DNA of 64,000 nucleotides, from positions 24,703,777-24,767,776 of the forward strand of contig NC_134882.1 of assembly GCF_041734735.1 (NCBI RefSeq). Direction: 5' to 3'. The stretch comes from Babylonia areolata (taxonomy: Eukaryota > Mollusca > Gastropoda > Neogastropoda > Buccinidae). Under the pieces are notes generated by a model that saw nothing but the letters and a program-made list of their open reading frames with translations, did no database searches and was not told the origin of the DNA. This document shows, one piece after another, positions 12,154 to 23,085 of the stretch (positions are counted from its first letter, which is position 1; each line of letters opens with the position of its first letter). The translations under genes and the position numbers were made by a program.

Positions 12154-12552
12154 GACCGTTTTACTGGTACGAACGTCGCCTCCGCGATCAGCGTCTAACG
12201 ACGCATCGCCGCGGTCCGTATCGGGAGGGAGAGTCTCTTACCGAGTCTCAATCCCAGCATCATGATTCCCTGCCTTCGTGGTATGGCACACGAGGCATGG
12301 AACCCGCGCTTAGGCACCCAGCGAAAATCCGACCCCCAACAGAGAAAGGAAAGACAGGATCGACTTAGAGGCAGAAAAAATCGAACGAATCGAGGGTGCC
12401 GAGTCGAATCGAGTACACAGAATGTAAGAATACAATAAACACAAGCCGCATGCAACAAAATAAGGCCAAAAGGATACGCTGAATAGCCGAAAAAAGCGTA
12501 AGACGAGACAGAGCGTAAACCTGACAAGATGGCGTGGAGAGCCTTGGCCAAA

Positions 12553-12709
12553 GGAATGATTAAGCGCTTATAGTTTTTAGAGGCGTTTGATTGGCTGAGA
12601 GCGGGTGGGCCCGTCTTTTCACTGTTAGCCGCGCGAAATTTGGCCAAGCAGAGCAAACCAATAGGCCTAGTTTGCATCAGTTTGACATGGTACAGTATAT
12701 GACACCAAA
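12553..12709 (-). repeat. DIRS terminal arm, right
   Basis: This arm is the reverse-complement partner of 6772-6922. It forms the 5' end of the minus-strand element and borders ordinary repeat-rich DNA and a microsatellite on its right. Confidence 0.88.
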
Positions 12710-12766
12710 AACCATTTACCAGAAGATCTAATCATCAGCTCCGTCCATATGTAATGTGCAGCTGAT

Positions 12767-12769
12767 GTC

Positions 12770-12805
<36 letters not shown>

Positions 12806-12810
12806 GTCTC

Positions 12811-12857
<47 letters not shown>

Positions 12858-12935
12858 GTGTGTGTGTGAGTGTGAGTGTGCGTGTGCGTGTGCGTGAGTG
12901 TGCATGTGCGTGTGTGCAAGTGAGTGAGCATGCAC
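12767..12935. repeat. Compound microsatellite (TA)n-(TATG)n-(TG)n
   Basis: An AT run, a short TATG run and a long TG run with C interruptions lie just right of the DIRS end. The right copy (45950-46105) is interrupted differently, as expected for a tract that is hard to sequence. Confidence 0.95.
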
Positions 12936-13029
12936 AAGTTCTTATATTGATATGCACATGTATGTGTCCAAAATTCTACTGTATCTGTGTTTGTATATGG
13001 TTTTCAATTATGTTTGTTACCTTTCTATG

Positions 13030-13103
13030 TACTATCCCATCCAATATTCCTTGTGACCCCAGAACACTTGGTAATAAAGACATATTCTATTCTATTCTAC
13101 TAT
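13030..13103 (+). mobile_element. Retroposon 3' tail with (ATTCT)n
   Basis: The string cacttggtaataaagacat is followed by an ATTCT repeat, the usual end of a LINE 3' UTR. No coding part remains. From 13104 to about 14180 I recognise no feature; a short open frame at 13353-13547 has no family I can name. Confidence 0.5.
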
Positions 13104-14179
13104 AGGGCGGGCTTGAACATCAAATAATTTAACTCCTAGGCTGCCTTATATGATGAGATAACTTGTCATCGCAAGCATGTACGCTTCACTGCCACAATGA
13201 TAAAATAACTCATCACAGAAATATTCTGACTTTTCCCTGATTTGCATTCAGTTCGTTGACGAAAATACTGGTAGCTTTAGCTTGGGGAATCTTTCTAAAT
13301 TCTATTCATAGCTAGAAACACCATCTACGTCATGAGGCAGTCTTTTATTTGAATGTTTTGGTTGGGTTACTGTCGCAGTGTTTGCCTGGCTCCTTTCCTC
13401 ACTCGCTCAACAAAATGTCGGACCGACACCATGCTCAAGACATGCGATCATGGCAAACTAAATCAACCAAGATTGCTTTCTTTAGCTGATGCTCAGAAAG
13501 AATTGAAGCATAAATTCGAAGGAAAAGACAGTGATGAACATTTATAGGACGATTTGATAGAAAATAAAGGGAGGAATCAAGAGAGTGGCCAAGATACGAC
13601 TAACTATAGTGAGTGATGCCGGCTGTACAGCTGTAGCGGACGACAGAAAGTGACCGAATTGTTAGCAGGACACAGTGTGCGCAATTTTCTTGGCACTCAG
13701 CCAACACGCTCTGACAGGAATTGGATAAAGTGACGGTGTGACAGGGGTGAAGAGGAGTGGGGGTGGAGACTGAGGGGGCATGGCCTCACACATCCATATT
13801 ATCACTTGGAGAAGTAACAATGCATTGTGTATCTATCTCTTTTTAAAATTCTTTTTATTGTGGTTGTTCTGGTATGATTTTGTGTGTGCAGATGTCCATT
13901 TGTCGAGAAAATACCATATTTTAGTGCAAATTACCTGACTAATGTTTGTAATGAACAAGTTGAAAATGTGACAAAAAAACAAAACACTGATTTCAAAACT
14001 ACAGCATGTCACTAAAAATACATAAAATGGGAAAACATCATGTTTTTGTGTTCTTTATCCATTTACCTTTCAGAAAATATATACTTTCATGAGTCTTTCT
14101 GCAATAACAAAGAGCACAGAATTTTTTTAAAATGTATACACATTTTTTATGAAAAAACCCTGGCAAATTGATTTCACTT

Positions 14180-16050
14180 AAATCTTATCTTCCTGGTAGT
14201 GAAAGGGTTAAAGAAAAATTCAACAGTGTTACTTTCAAACTTATATAATGACTGTACTATGCTCAAGACAATAAATTTCCCTTTGTTAACAAGGTTTTAA
14301 CACACAAACGTAAAACAAAATTTTGTGGAAAAGTATAAAACAAGATACCGATAGGTATCTATGACAGAATATGAAGATTCCTCCAACCTATCTTTCAAAT
14401 GCAGCTAAATACCCACCCCTTTCTAAAAACAACTACACTTGTTTTATCAATATTTACTTTGGGCTCCAACCTATTTTCTGCCTTGTGTAAATTATTCAAT
14501 GGTTTTCCAAACCAACTGCAGTTTCACATCATCTTCGTTCTTCTGCGTTCATGGGCTGTAACTCCCACGTTCACTCATATTTACACGAATGGGCTTTTAC
14601 ATGTATGACTGTTTTTACCGCGCCATGTAGGCAGCCATACTCCGCTTTTGGGGGTAGGTATGCTGGGTATGTTCTTGTTTCCATAACCCACCGAATGCTG
14701 ACATCGATTACAGGATCATTAACGTGCATATTTGATCTTCTGCTTACGTATACACACACAGAGCGTTCAGGCACTAGCAGGTCTGCACATATGTTGACCT
14801 GGGAGATTGGGAAAATCTCCACCCTTCACCCACCAGGCGCTGTCACAGAGATTCGAACCCGGGACTCTCAGATTGAAAGTCCAACACTTTAACCACTTGG
14901 CTATTGCACCTGTCAGTTTCATATAATAAAACAATATCATCCACAAACAACAATATGAATAACGCTATCAAGTTGAAAGTTACACTATTTGTAACGTTTT
15001 CTATAATTTCAAGGACTATTTCAATGATAAAGAAAATAAAACAGGACGACAAACATCACCATTGCATGCATCTATTATACTCACTAAATTTAGCACCACA
15101 TATCATTTTAGCTTGTACATACTTTTAGTACAGCAATAAGTTTACCTTTTATACAATTTTTTAGAAAGAATCGACCATAAAACTTTTCTTGTTACTGAAT
15201 AAAAGGCTTTTTCGAAGTCAATAAAAGCCATGCATAATTTTTGATTATGTGCAAACTGCTTTTAAACAGCTGCCAATAAAGTGGACATACTATAGCCCTT
15301 CTTAAAGCCTGCTTGGAATTCACCTTTTATGTTGTTTAATTTGATGTTATCTATTCAGTTAATCTTTCATTAATAATGGAACCATACAGTTTGCATGCTT
15401 TTTTTAAATAGCATTATCATTCGACAATTATTCGGCTCATTTCTATCACCTTTCTTCAAGAGAGGAATGTTAACTGACTGTAACAGTTTTCAGTATAGAC
15501 TTCCTGGTCAAACAAAACATTAAATAACTTGACAAGAAAATCAATGGCAGATTCGCCAAAGTTTTTATAAGATTCACCAATCATTCTGTCCTGTCCAGTG
15601 GTTACACCATTTTTTTAAAAACTTTCTTACTGTTGACAGTACTACTTCTTTGGTGACAGGCCGATCTAAAAATGTCATATGCTGCTCTTCCATTATAATA
15701 TGTTAATCACCACATGGCATTTCATTTTCAAGAGCACTACAATCAATATTACTTTCTTTTTCCAATATTCTTTTAAAATGATTATACCATTCCTCCATTG
15801 TGATGCGGTTCTTGGCAAACACTCATTAAGTCAGTAACTGCTAAACATTTTTCCAAAAATCTTGCTGGCTGTCAACAGAAGTTATAATCTGTTTAACCAG
15901 TGAGTCATTATGCAGCCTTTTCTTTCTAAGTAGCACATTTTCATATTCTCTTCATGCTATACAGAATGAATCCCTGACATCAACATCCAATTTTCTGTTA
16001 AATTTCCCCAACAAACTATGCACTTTTTGTCTGACAGATCTACATCCTAT
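14180..16050 (-). mobile_element. LINE reverse transcriptase, minus strand, split by a SINE
   Basis: In minus-strand order: a linker (15990-15600, weak), IPLLKKGDRNEPNNCRML, a FQAGFKKGYSMSTL box near 15310, AFIDFEKAF near 15200 and the catalytic FVDDIVLLYE near 14921-14955. The frame stops at the SINE (14527-14913). Beyond the SINE it resumes with GLENH, then NIDKTSVVVF-like and a GGYL box. Several stops and frameshifts occur. The clade is uncertain, I/Jockey-like by feel. Confidence 0.75.
14527..14913 (-). mobile_element. tRNA-derived SINE inserted in a LINE
   Basis: The 5' end on the minus strand is tRNA-like: a box A form near TAGCCAAGTGG and a box B form GGTTCGAATC (14850-14905). A conserved body follows and the tail is GAAGATGATG-like. 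An 8-bp direct repeat cagttt(c)a flanks it (14519-14526 and 14914-14921). Removing the SINE and one repeat restores the LINE frame from DIVLLYET into VGLENH. The tRNA-like part is a retroposon head, not a tRNA gene. Confidence 0.88.
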
Positions 16051-16872
16051 ATCAAACTACTCATTTTGCCGTATATTTCTATTTGCTGTTTCATACAATC
16101 TGCCACTTGCTTTATTGTGCTGTTAAACATTACAAGTCCATCGTTAATATCAATATCAACCAAATCTGTAGCAAGTGACAATTACAGACATACCTCATGT
16201 AAATTTAACTTGTCAAGAAAACCAGACATAAATTCATTTTCCCACACAAATATTTCAATGTACTCTCTTTTCTATGTCCGTTTACAAAGTACTTTGGACA
16301 TGAAATTCCAAAGGCATATGGTCAGTTTCTATTGTTTCTTTCATACAAAAATTTACAACAACAACAACAAGAAATTATAAACTCAAAAAGATCATAAGAT
16401 GCAATAAAATAGTCATTGGCACAGTAACCAGTGTCACTTACTTATGTGCAAGGACCATTGCTGTCACCATCATATATATCACTAAGGATATACAGACCTA
16501 AAGCAACACACATATCTCATAAGCTTTTACCGTAGGAATTTGAAATAATGTCTTCAGAGCATTTGCTAATTCTAATCATAGAATATTTATCAAACTATGA
16601 GAGGGAGAGAGACAGGGAGAGGGAGAGGGGGGGAGAAAGACAGGGAGAGAGAGAGAGAGAGAGAGGTGCAATAAACCGCCTTCATAGATAAAAAACAACA
16701 ACAAAAACCAACAAAGAAACATCCATAGATTATAAAACTGGCATAAAATACAAAAAACAGAGAACACAGACCTCTTTATTATCTACATGTAGATGTAAAC
16801 TGGACATGCAGATTTGGATTGCCTGCTTGCTTTGATACAACCTCATGCATGCACACATGCACGCACACATGT

Positions 16873-16906
<34 letters not shown>

Positions 16907-17011
16907 CATATCCATAAAAGAAACATGTCAAAATAAACGAATATATAAAACAGTGCAAACACACCCACACTTACCAGCAGACACAAATGTATTGATTTAT
17001 GAAAAACAACA

Positions 17012-17061
<50 letters not shown>

Positions 17062-17170
17062 ACATACATACATATACACACACAGAGACAGAGATAGAGA
17101 TAGAATGATAGAGAGAGAAGGGGGGGGGGGGGGGGAAGCATTTGACTGCCTATCAAAACAATAAGCACCT
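16051..17170. repeat. AT-rich stretch with GA, CA and poly-G microsatellites
   Basis: This holds a GA-rich tract (16603-16664), CA tracts (16875-16904 and 17014-17056), a GA tract (17082-17118) and a run of 16 G (17120-17135). No gene is visible. Tract lengths and interruptions differ in the right copy. Confidence 0.9.
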
Positions 17171-17179
17171 TTTAAACTT

Positions 17180-17325
17180 ACATTGTTTTTTCTGTTCTAT
17201 GTCCCCATGTGCTGTTGTATATTATGCATTATTGTATATTTATTGTTTCATGTGAGGTTCTGAGCCAATTATATGAGGAGTTTGTGCCATATAAGTACCA
17301 TATTATATTATCATTATCATGCTGA
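17180..17325 (+). mobile_element. Retroposon 3' tail
   Basis: A 3' UTR-like sequence ends in gtgccatataagtaccat followed by an ATT/ATC tract. This is the typical tail of CR1/L2-type elements; no coding part remains. Confidence 0.45.
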
Positions 17326-18230
17326 GGGTGAGACCAAATTCTCTCAGGCTGAGGCGAAGAGATCCATGATACTTTGAATTTCAGTCAGTGTTGGGGGCAC
17401 AGTCATCAGTGAAGAGAAGGTCATGAACGATATCCTCTGTGACTTTCATCTTAGAATGAAGTCTGCACAGGTTGCAGAATCTGCTATTTGTGCAGAAGCT
17501 GAAGTCAACAGCTACACAACCATGACAGAAATCGTTAAGCATGGCAGTAAATACTATTGCACACCATCATGGAACTGCCCAACCATCATGATGAACAGCC
17601 AATTTGGACACGCTTCTCCAAAGGCCATCACAGTTGATGGTGTCGAAGGCCTTGGTCAGATCCATGAAGGTAGTGTAGAGACAGACACTTTGTTTGCAAC
17701 ACTTCTCTTGAAATTGCCTAATGACAAAAACCATGTCCACAGTTCCTCTGACCTTGTCTAAAAAAGCCACACTGACTCTCAGGAAGAAGGTCGTCTTCAA
17801 GGTGTGTTTGCAGTCTGTCCAGCAGGACTCTGGCCAGGATATTTCCCACGATGGACAAGAGAGAGATTTGGTGGTGGTTGCAACAGGACTGCCTTTTTCC
17901 TTTCTTCTTATAGAGATGGATAATGGAGGCATCCTTTGACTCCTGGGCCATCTTCTTCCGATTCCATATTTCACAGTAAAGCTTAGTGAGTTTGGCTATC
18001 AAGTGTGGGTCTCCCACAGTGAATATTTCTGCTGGTATGGAGTCCAGGCCTGTTCATTTGCCAACAGATAGACTACACATGGTTGCTGCACCTCAGTAGG
18101 GCATAGGAGCCCAGCAAGAATGTGTCTGATGGGGGTCTGTTTGAGATGATCAATTGCCTCATCGTTTATGGCAAATGGATGGTTGAGGACAGTGTCAAAT
18201 TGTTCAGCCCAAACTTTGAGGACTTTGTGC
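17325..18230 (-). mobile_element. LINE reverse transcriptase of the C2H2-finger type, 3'-truncated
   Basis: The minus strand reads MGDPHLIAKLTKLYCEIWNR, QESKDASIIHLYKKKGKRQS, ISLLSIVGNILARVLLDRLQ, LLPESQCGFFRQGQR, FMDLTKAFDTINCDGLW, then the palm with LFTDDCAPN (17395-17420). That box is an FTDD variant of the FADD in the related LINE at 129-1352. It ends before the thumb and finger. Frameshifts are present. Confidence 0.8.
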
Positions 18231-18515
18231 CTGTCTGTGATACTGTTTCCAAGTAGGAAGTGTGTTAATGCTTATGTCCTTGCCAACAAATGATACAGAT
18301 TGCAACAAAATGGCCTGTATGTGGCAGTGTACTAGGATATGAGAGAGGAAGGACATAACATAATAATTCCATCCAAAGTACAGGAAATCAGGCAGCAAAA
18401 TAAAAACAAAAACAAACAGAACATACAAGTATGCAAACAAAACCCATTACCCTGAATTCTGTTCACAGTACATAGATTCATTAGAGGCAACTCAAGGCAG
18501 AAAATCGGATGGTAC

Positions 18516-18678
18516 CTTTGGTATAGGGTGCAAAGACTGGTGCTGTTCTCTACCACATCCAGTTCCTCAAACAGATAAATGATCCATGACACCCGGTAGG
18601 GCCACTGTTCTATAATGTTGATCCATGCTGCCAGGCGATGCCATTTGAAGTCAATGTTATATGCTCTTAACAACCGGG
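18516..18678 (-). CDS. KIDINS220: Duplicate of KIDINS220-like exon B (left contig)
   Basis: This is the same coding exon as 51737-51898, 163 nt long because of one extra base beside the donor (CCAAAG|GTACC instead of CCAAA|GTACC). With the donor read as AG|GT the exon leaves two bases and no longer fits exon C; the right-contig version fits. No partner exon occurs in the left contig: the exon A equivalent would lie just beyond its end. It is best read as a redundant assembly copy with a base error, not a second gene. Confidence 0.85.
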
Positions 18679-18794
18679 CTGCAAAGGAAGCAGAATAATT
18701 GATGCATATTAAGTTCCCATGGACCACTGAAATTCATTGTCTTATTGCATAAGTATACTTCAAACTGCTTATACATTGACTGACAATGTGAACA

Positions 18795-18995
18795 CTATCA
18801 TGCCACATAGTCTTATATTCCAAACACTATCTAATTTCACACACACAACCTTATACCACAAACATACAATCTTAACCACAAATGCACAATCTTATACTAC
18901 AGATGCACTATTTTACACCAGAGACACAATCTTACATCACAGAAATGCTAACACCACAGATGCACAATCTTATGCCACTGGCACACCACAGACAT
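18795..18995. repeat. Degenerate minisatellite, about 21-bp unit
   Basis: Several imperfect repeats of acaatcttataccacagatgc-like units occur just downstream of the duplicate exon B in plus coordinates. They are also present at 52025-52215. Confidence 0.75.
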
Positions 18996-19004
18996 GCATT
19001 TTCC

Positions 19005-19362
19005 TCTTTCCTCTGTGTTTGTAGGCTGCAATTCCCAAGTTCACTTGTATGTACAAAAGGGCTTTTACACATATGACTATATTTACCCCCATCATATAGG
19101 CAGCCGTACTCTGTTTTCATGAGTGAACATGCTGGGTATGTTCTTGTTTCAATAACCCACTAAATGCTAACAGGAATTACAGGATCGTTAATGTCCGTAT
19201 TTGATATTATGCATGTGTGAACACACTTGGGGGGTGGGGGGGGGGGTTAAGTCACTAACAGGTCTGCACACATGTTGAAATGTGAGCTCAGAAAAATCTC
19301 CCCATAAGGGCATGGGATTGAACTCAACTCCTAACTGTCAGCCACTGCATCAATCAGACACA
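19005..19362 (-). mobile_element. Older copy of the tRNA-derived SINE
   Basis: It shares the body of the SINE at 14527-14913 (gggcttttacacatatgact, gtaggcagccgtactc, ttcttgtttcaataacccac). The tRNA-like head is strongly worn and a G run replaces part of the middle. It is older than the 14.5-kb copy. Confidence 0.75.
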
Positions 19363-19645
19363 TTCATTCCTCTTTCTTTACTGACAATCACATATGCAGC
19401 TCTGCCTTGCACAACACTTGTTTACTAAGGACCGCATATGCAGCCTGAGATTTGGGAATTTTTCGCATCAACCCTATGACTTCATCAAGCACCCATGGTG
19501 AAAGAATTCACAGCTGCAATAAAATAATGACTGTCACTTTTACATCTGTGATGAAACTATATGTGGAGATGATTTCAATTTACAAAATTAGCTGGTTTGA
19601 AAGTATGTTCACTGGGCTATATTGGGGAGGGGGATATGTGCATAG

Positions 19646-19647
<2 letters not shown>

Positions 19648-19685
<38 letters not shown>
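19648..19685. repeat. (TG)n microsatellite
   Basis: Uninterrupted TG run. The right copy (52866-52912) is interrupted by extra G bases. From 19690 to 20260 nothing else is recognised. Confidence 0.95.
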
Positions 19686-19688
<3 letters not shown>

Positions 19689-20263
19689 CACATGGTTGAT
19701 AAGGGAGGGTGAATGGTAAGGACTTGAACAACAAGAGAGGAAAGGGAGAACACAATCCTACTTGAACTCTCCATTTGGTTGACTTTGCATATTAATGAGA
19801 TCCACCTGTCCTCGAGAATGAAAACTCAATGATAAAATTGGTCTCACAACATTTTTTTCTGTTTCCATTTTTTCAGTGGACCTGCACCTGAGCAGAACAA
19901 TCTGCATCTGCTTCTTTGTCACATTTGCAGATGACTTGTTGATTCTTCTTTTTGTGTGGTTAATTTCTCTCCCCAATGTCCACATGCAACGTGAGCATCT
20001 TTTATATCTCCATACAAATTGTCCAGTCAGCTGATTTCATGTTCAGAGAGGTATGTGACACACCCAAAAATGAGTAGGATGACATAATCTTTTGTAATTT
20101 TACTACTTATTCAAACAATCAATTCTTTTATTTTTTGTGATGAAGGATCATGTACGTCATGCCAAATGCTGAATCTCTTGCCGATCCAAGCTCACCATGC
20201 CAAAAGAATCATGAGACTGAAAGTCTGCCTGCTGTCTTTGTTTTCTCTTGCGCATTGTGTGCC

Positions 20264-20407
20264 GAGTACTGGTAATGCATATGCGCAAAGAAAAATGCTT
20301 GCCCATTACTGGTGATGCACAAAACTTTGCACACTACTGGTAATGCACAAGCCCCTTTGCTCATTACCGGTAATGGGCAAAACTGTTGTGCATTACTGGC
20401 AATGTGC
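20264..20407. repeat. Palindromic minisatellite, cattaccggtaatg core
   Basis: Five copies of a 14-bp near-palindrome start at 20264, 20304, 20332, 20362 and 20391, spaced 40, 28, 30 and 29 bp. The copy at 20362-20375 is a perfect palindrome. Spacers carry tgcgcaaag or tgcacaa motifs. The array lies outside any recognised element. Confidence 0.85.
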
Positions 20408-20439
20408 ATATTACCGCAACTGAGTGGTTTATGTTTTCA

Positions 20440-20570
20440 TTCTTTTTTACTCTAAGCAATATGTTTAATTCTCTGTATACTGCTTTTATTTCTTTGAATG
20501 TTCATATATTGTCCCCATAGTCAAAGGACAGTATTGTCAATGGCAATAAAACAGTGTCTGTGTCTGTGGT
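20440..20570 (+). mobile_element. Retroposon 3' tail ending in TGTGTC repeats
   Basis: The sequence runs tcaaaggacagtattgtcaa, then ggcaataaaacagtgtctgt. It resembles a LINE 3' end with a polyadenylation-like aataaaa and a short TGTCTG tail. Confidence 0.45.
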
Positions 20571-21966
20571 CCTAAATATCTCTCTTGCTGATGATACTCA
20601 GCTACAAGTCTGCAGAACTTAACCAAATAGACACATAGTATACTCCTTTCCAGACAAACATATTTTTAGGATTCACTAAACAGTTCTGAATTGGTTTTCT
20701 TCATACCTATCCAACCGCTTCCAGACTGTCTCTGTTAACAACTTTAAGTCTGATCCAACCCTGATCTCCTATGGTGTGCCACAAGGTTCTGTCCTGGGCC
20801 CCATTCTGTTCCATCTGTACACTGCTCCTCTTTCTGAGTCATTTCTGGCCATTCTGTTCTTCACCACTCTTTTGCTAATGATACTCAGCTACTAAAGTCT
20901 GCAGAACCAAACCAAGCACACAGTCTGATTCTGTCAATGCAGGATTGCATTTTCGGTGTTAAATCCTGGATGATATTCAACAAAGTTAAATGATGACAAA
21001 ACTGAAGCTATGATAATTTCCTCTGCAAGAATGTCCACATCTACTTCTTTTCCTGCCTCTATTGTGGTTGGTGATGCCACAGTTCAGTTTTCTAAATCAG
21101 CAAGGAACTTCAGAGTCATTCTTGACTCAAACCTCAGCATGCATGCTAAGGTAGTAAATCTGATATGCATAGTCAAATGTGAACTTTGTTGCATCAACTC
21201 TATCCGTCAGTACCTTTCTGTTGAAACTACTAAACTCATTTCTGCTTTTGTGCTGTCATGAATCAACTACTGTAAATCTCTCCTCATAGGCTGTCCACAT
21301 AATCTTCTTCAGCAAATTCAAAAACTTCAAAACAATGCTGCCCGTCTCACTCTCAGAGTCCCAAGTACTTATCAGAGTCCCAAGTACTTATCACATTTCT
21401 CCCCACCTCCATACTCTACATTGGCTCCCCAATGAAGTGAGAATTAAATAAAAGTTGTGTGTCTCTGCTATTCTGCTTTCCACTCCGCAGGACCTACATA
21501 TCTTTCTGACCTTATCAGTGCTTACAATCCCTCCAGAAATCTCCGCTCTTCCTCTGTTACCTTTTAAAACTTCCTCATGTCAATACAAGAACCTTTAGTG
21601 AACATTCTTTCTTCTTTGTTGCTCCTCACATCTGGAATAATCTTCCTCATCATATCGGTGCATCTGATTCTATCTCTGCTTTTCGCTCAGTGCTAAACAC
21701 TCACCTTTTTTAAAACCTATCTATAACCACTCTCAGCTTCCTTATTCTCAACACCACCTATGTCAGCTCATAAAGTTCACTTTGGATGCATGAAGAGTGG
21801 GAAATGAAGAGTGGGGGTTGGGGGGCAGGGGGGGGGGGGGGGGTTGAGAAAGAGTGGTCATGAATGATTCGTAATTTGTAATATTTTTCTTTCATGTAAA
21901 AGCCCTGAGCTCTTAGAGAGAAAGGGCGCTATGCAAATGTACATTATTATCATCATTATTATTATA
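20571..21966 (+). mobile_element. L2/CR1-type LINE, copy 1 of a head-to-tail pair
   Basis: A stray SLADDTQL segment (20580-20610) is followed by the ordered [42 protein letters not shown], an ANDTQL box near 20875 (first catalytic Asp replaced by Asn), [15 protein letters not shown], and LGW-like and TLHWLP-type C-terminal parts. It ends gcaaatgtacattattatc with an ATT/ATC tail. A 19-bp tandem duplication (gagtcccaagtacttatca) lies near 21355-21392. Frameshifts and stops are present. Confidence 0.82.
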
Positions 21967-22980
21967 GACAGTCTGATTCAGCCAATGCAAGATTGCATTC
22001 TTATATTAAATCATGGATGACAGTCAGCTGAAGTTAAATGATGACTAAACTGAAGCCTTGATCATTTCCTCTTTTAGAATGTCCACATCTGTTTCTCTGC
22101 CTGCTCTGTTGTGCTTGGTAATGCCACAGTTCAGTTATCTAAATTTGCAAGGAACAGTGGAGTCATTCTTGACTCAAACCTCAGTATGCATGCTCATGTA
22201 GTCAATCTGATACAAAAAGTCAATTGCAAACTTTGTCGGATTAACACTATCAGTCAGTACCTTTCTGTTGAAACTACAAAAACTCATTTCTGCTTTTGTG
22301 CTGTCACAAACTGACTAATGTAATTCTCTTCTCACAGGCTGTTCACATAATCTTCTTCAGTAAATTCAAAAACTTCAAAACAATACTGTCCATCTCACTC
22401 TCAGAGTCCCAAGTACTAATCACATTTCTTTCCACCTCCATACTCTACACTGGCTCCCCACTGAAGCGAGAATCAAATACAAAGTTGCATGTCTCTGCTA
22501 TTCTGTTTTCCACTCCACAGGACCTTCCTATCTTCATGACCTTATCAGTGCTTACACTCCCTCAAGAACTCTCCGCTCTTCCTCTGACTGTTACCTTCTG
22601 AAACTTCCTTGTGTCAATACAAGAACCTATAGTGAATGTTCTTACCTCTTTGCTGCTCCTCATATCTGGAACAACCTTCCTCATATTAGTGCATCTGATT
22701 CTATCTCTGCCTTTTGCTCTTCACTAAAAACTCATCTTTTTAAAACCTGTCTATAAGCACTCAGTTTCCTTCTTCTCCAACACCATCCCATGCTGTCTGC
22801 TCACTTTGGATGCATGACAAATGAGAGGGTGTGGGGGGGGGGAGTGGTTTTGAAAAAGAGTGGTTATGAATGATTCATGCAATTTGTAACTTTTTCTTTC
22901 ATGTAAAGCTTCCTATCTCTTCAAGAGAACAGGTGCCATATAAATGTACATTATTATTACTATCACTATCTTCATTATTG
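21967..22980 (+). mobile_element. L2/CR1-type LINE, copy 2 of a head-to-tail pair
   Basis: It begins directly at the tail of copy 1, at a point equivalent to about 20920 of that copy. It covers the late RT and C-terminal part (ATVQLSKFARNSGVILDSNL, QYLSVETTK, ISAFCS-like end) and a similar tail (catataaatgtacattatta). It is the same subfamily but clearly diverged from copy 1. Confidence 0.82.
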
Positions 22981-23054
22981 TTGTGTTGTGTTGTGTTGTG
23001 TGTGTGTGTGCGTGCGTGCGTGCGTGTGTGCGTGTGAGTGAGTGTGTGTGTGTG

Positions 23055-23085
<31 letters not shown>
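22981..23085. repeat. Compound microsatellite (TTGTG)n-(TG/CG)n-(ACAG)n
   Basis: It follows the LINE tail: TTGTG repeats, a TG tract with CGTG units and five ACAG units. From 23086 to 24155 I see no feature. Confidence 0.92.

Larger units (their letters stand above)
6747..12710 (-). mobile_element. DIRS-type tyrosine-recombinase retroelement (fossil), minus strand
   Basis: The element is almost full length, about 6 kb, with the usual DIRS layout: inverted terminal arms, an inner complementary region, a gag-like region, RT plus RNase H, and a tyrosine recombinase in place of an integrase. The coding strand is minus. The terminal arms are almost identical, so the insertion is probably young. 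Several breaks interrupt its reading frames, so it is a dead copy. It sits inside what the right contig shows to be an intron of the KIDINS220-like gene. Confidence 0.9.

Noticed and set aside
12728-13105. Open frames coding for long His-Thr or Val-Cys repeats (also near 16845-17168, 22913-23152, 46000-46230)
   Set aside because: They are translations of TG/CA microsatellites, with no conserved sequence or gene context.
13353-13547. A 64-codon open frame with an acidic C-terminus, considered as a transposase N-terminus
   Set aside because: No motif supports it, and the right-contig copy does not keep the frame.
14838-14913. A tRNA gene on the minus strand
   Set aside because: The A and B boxes belong to the head of a SINE with body, tail and target duplications; the same head recurs at 62325-62398.
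20264-20407. CRISPR-like array from the regular 29-bp spacing
   Set aside because: Spacers are themselves repeated and only about 15 bp long, there are only five units, and the context is animal intronic DNA with no cas genes.
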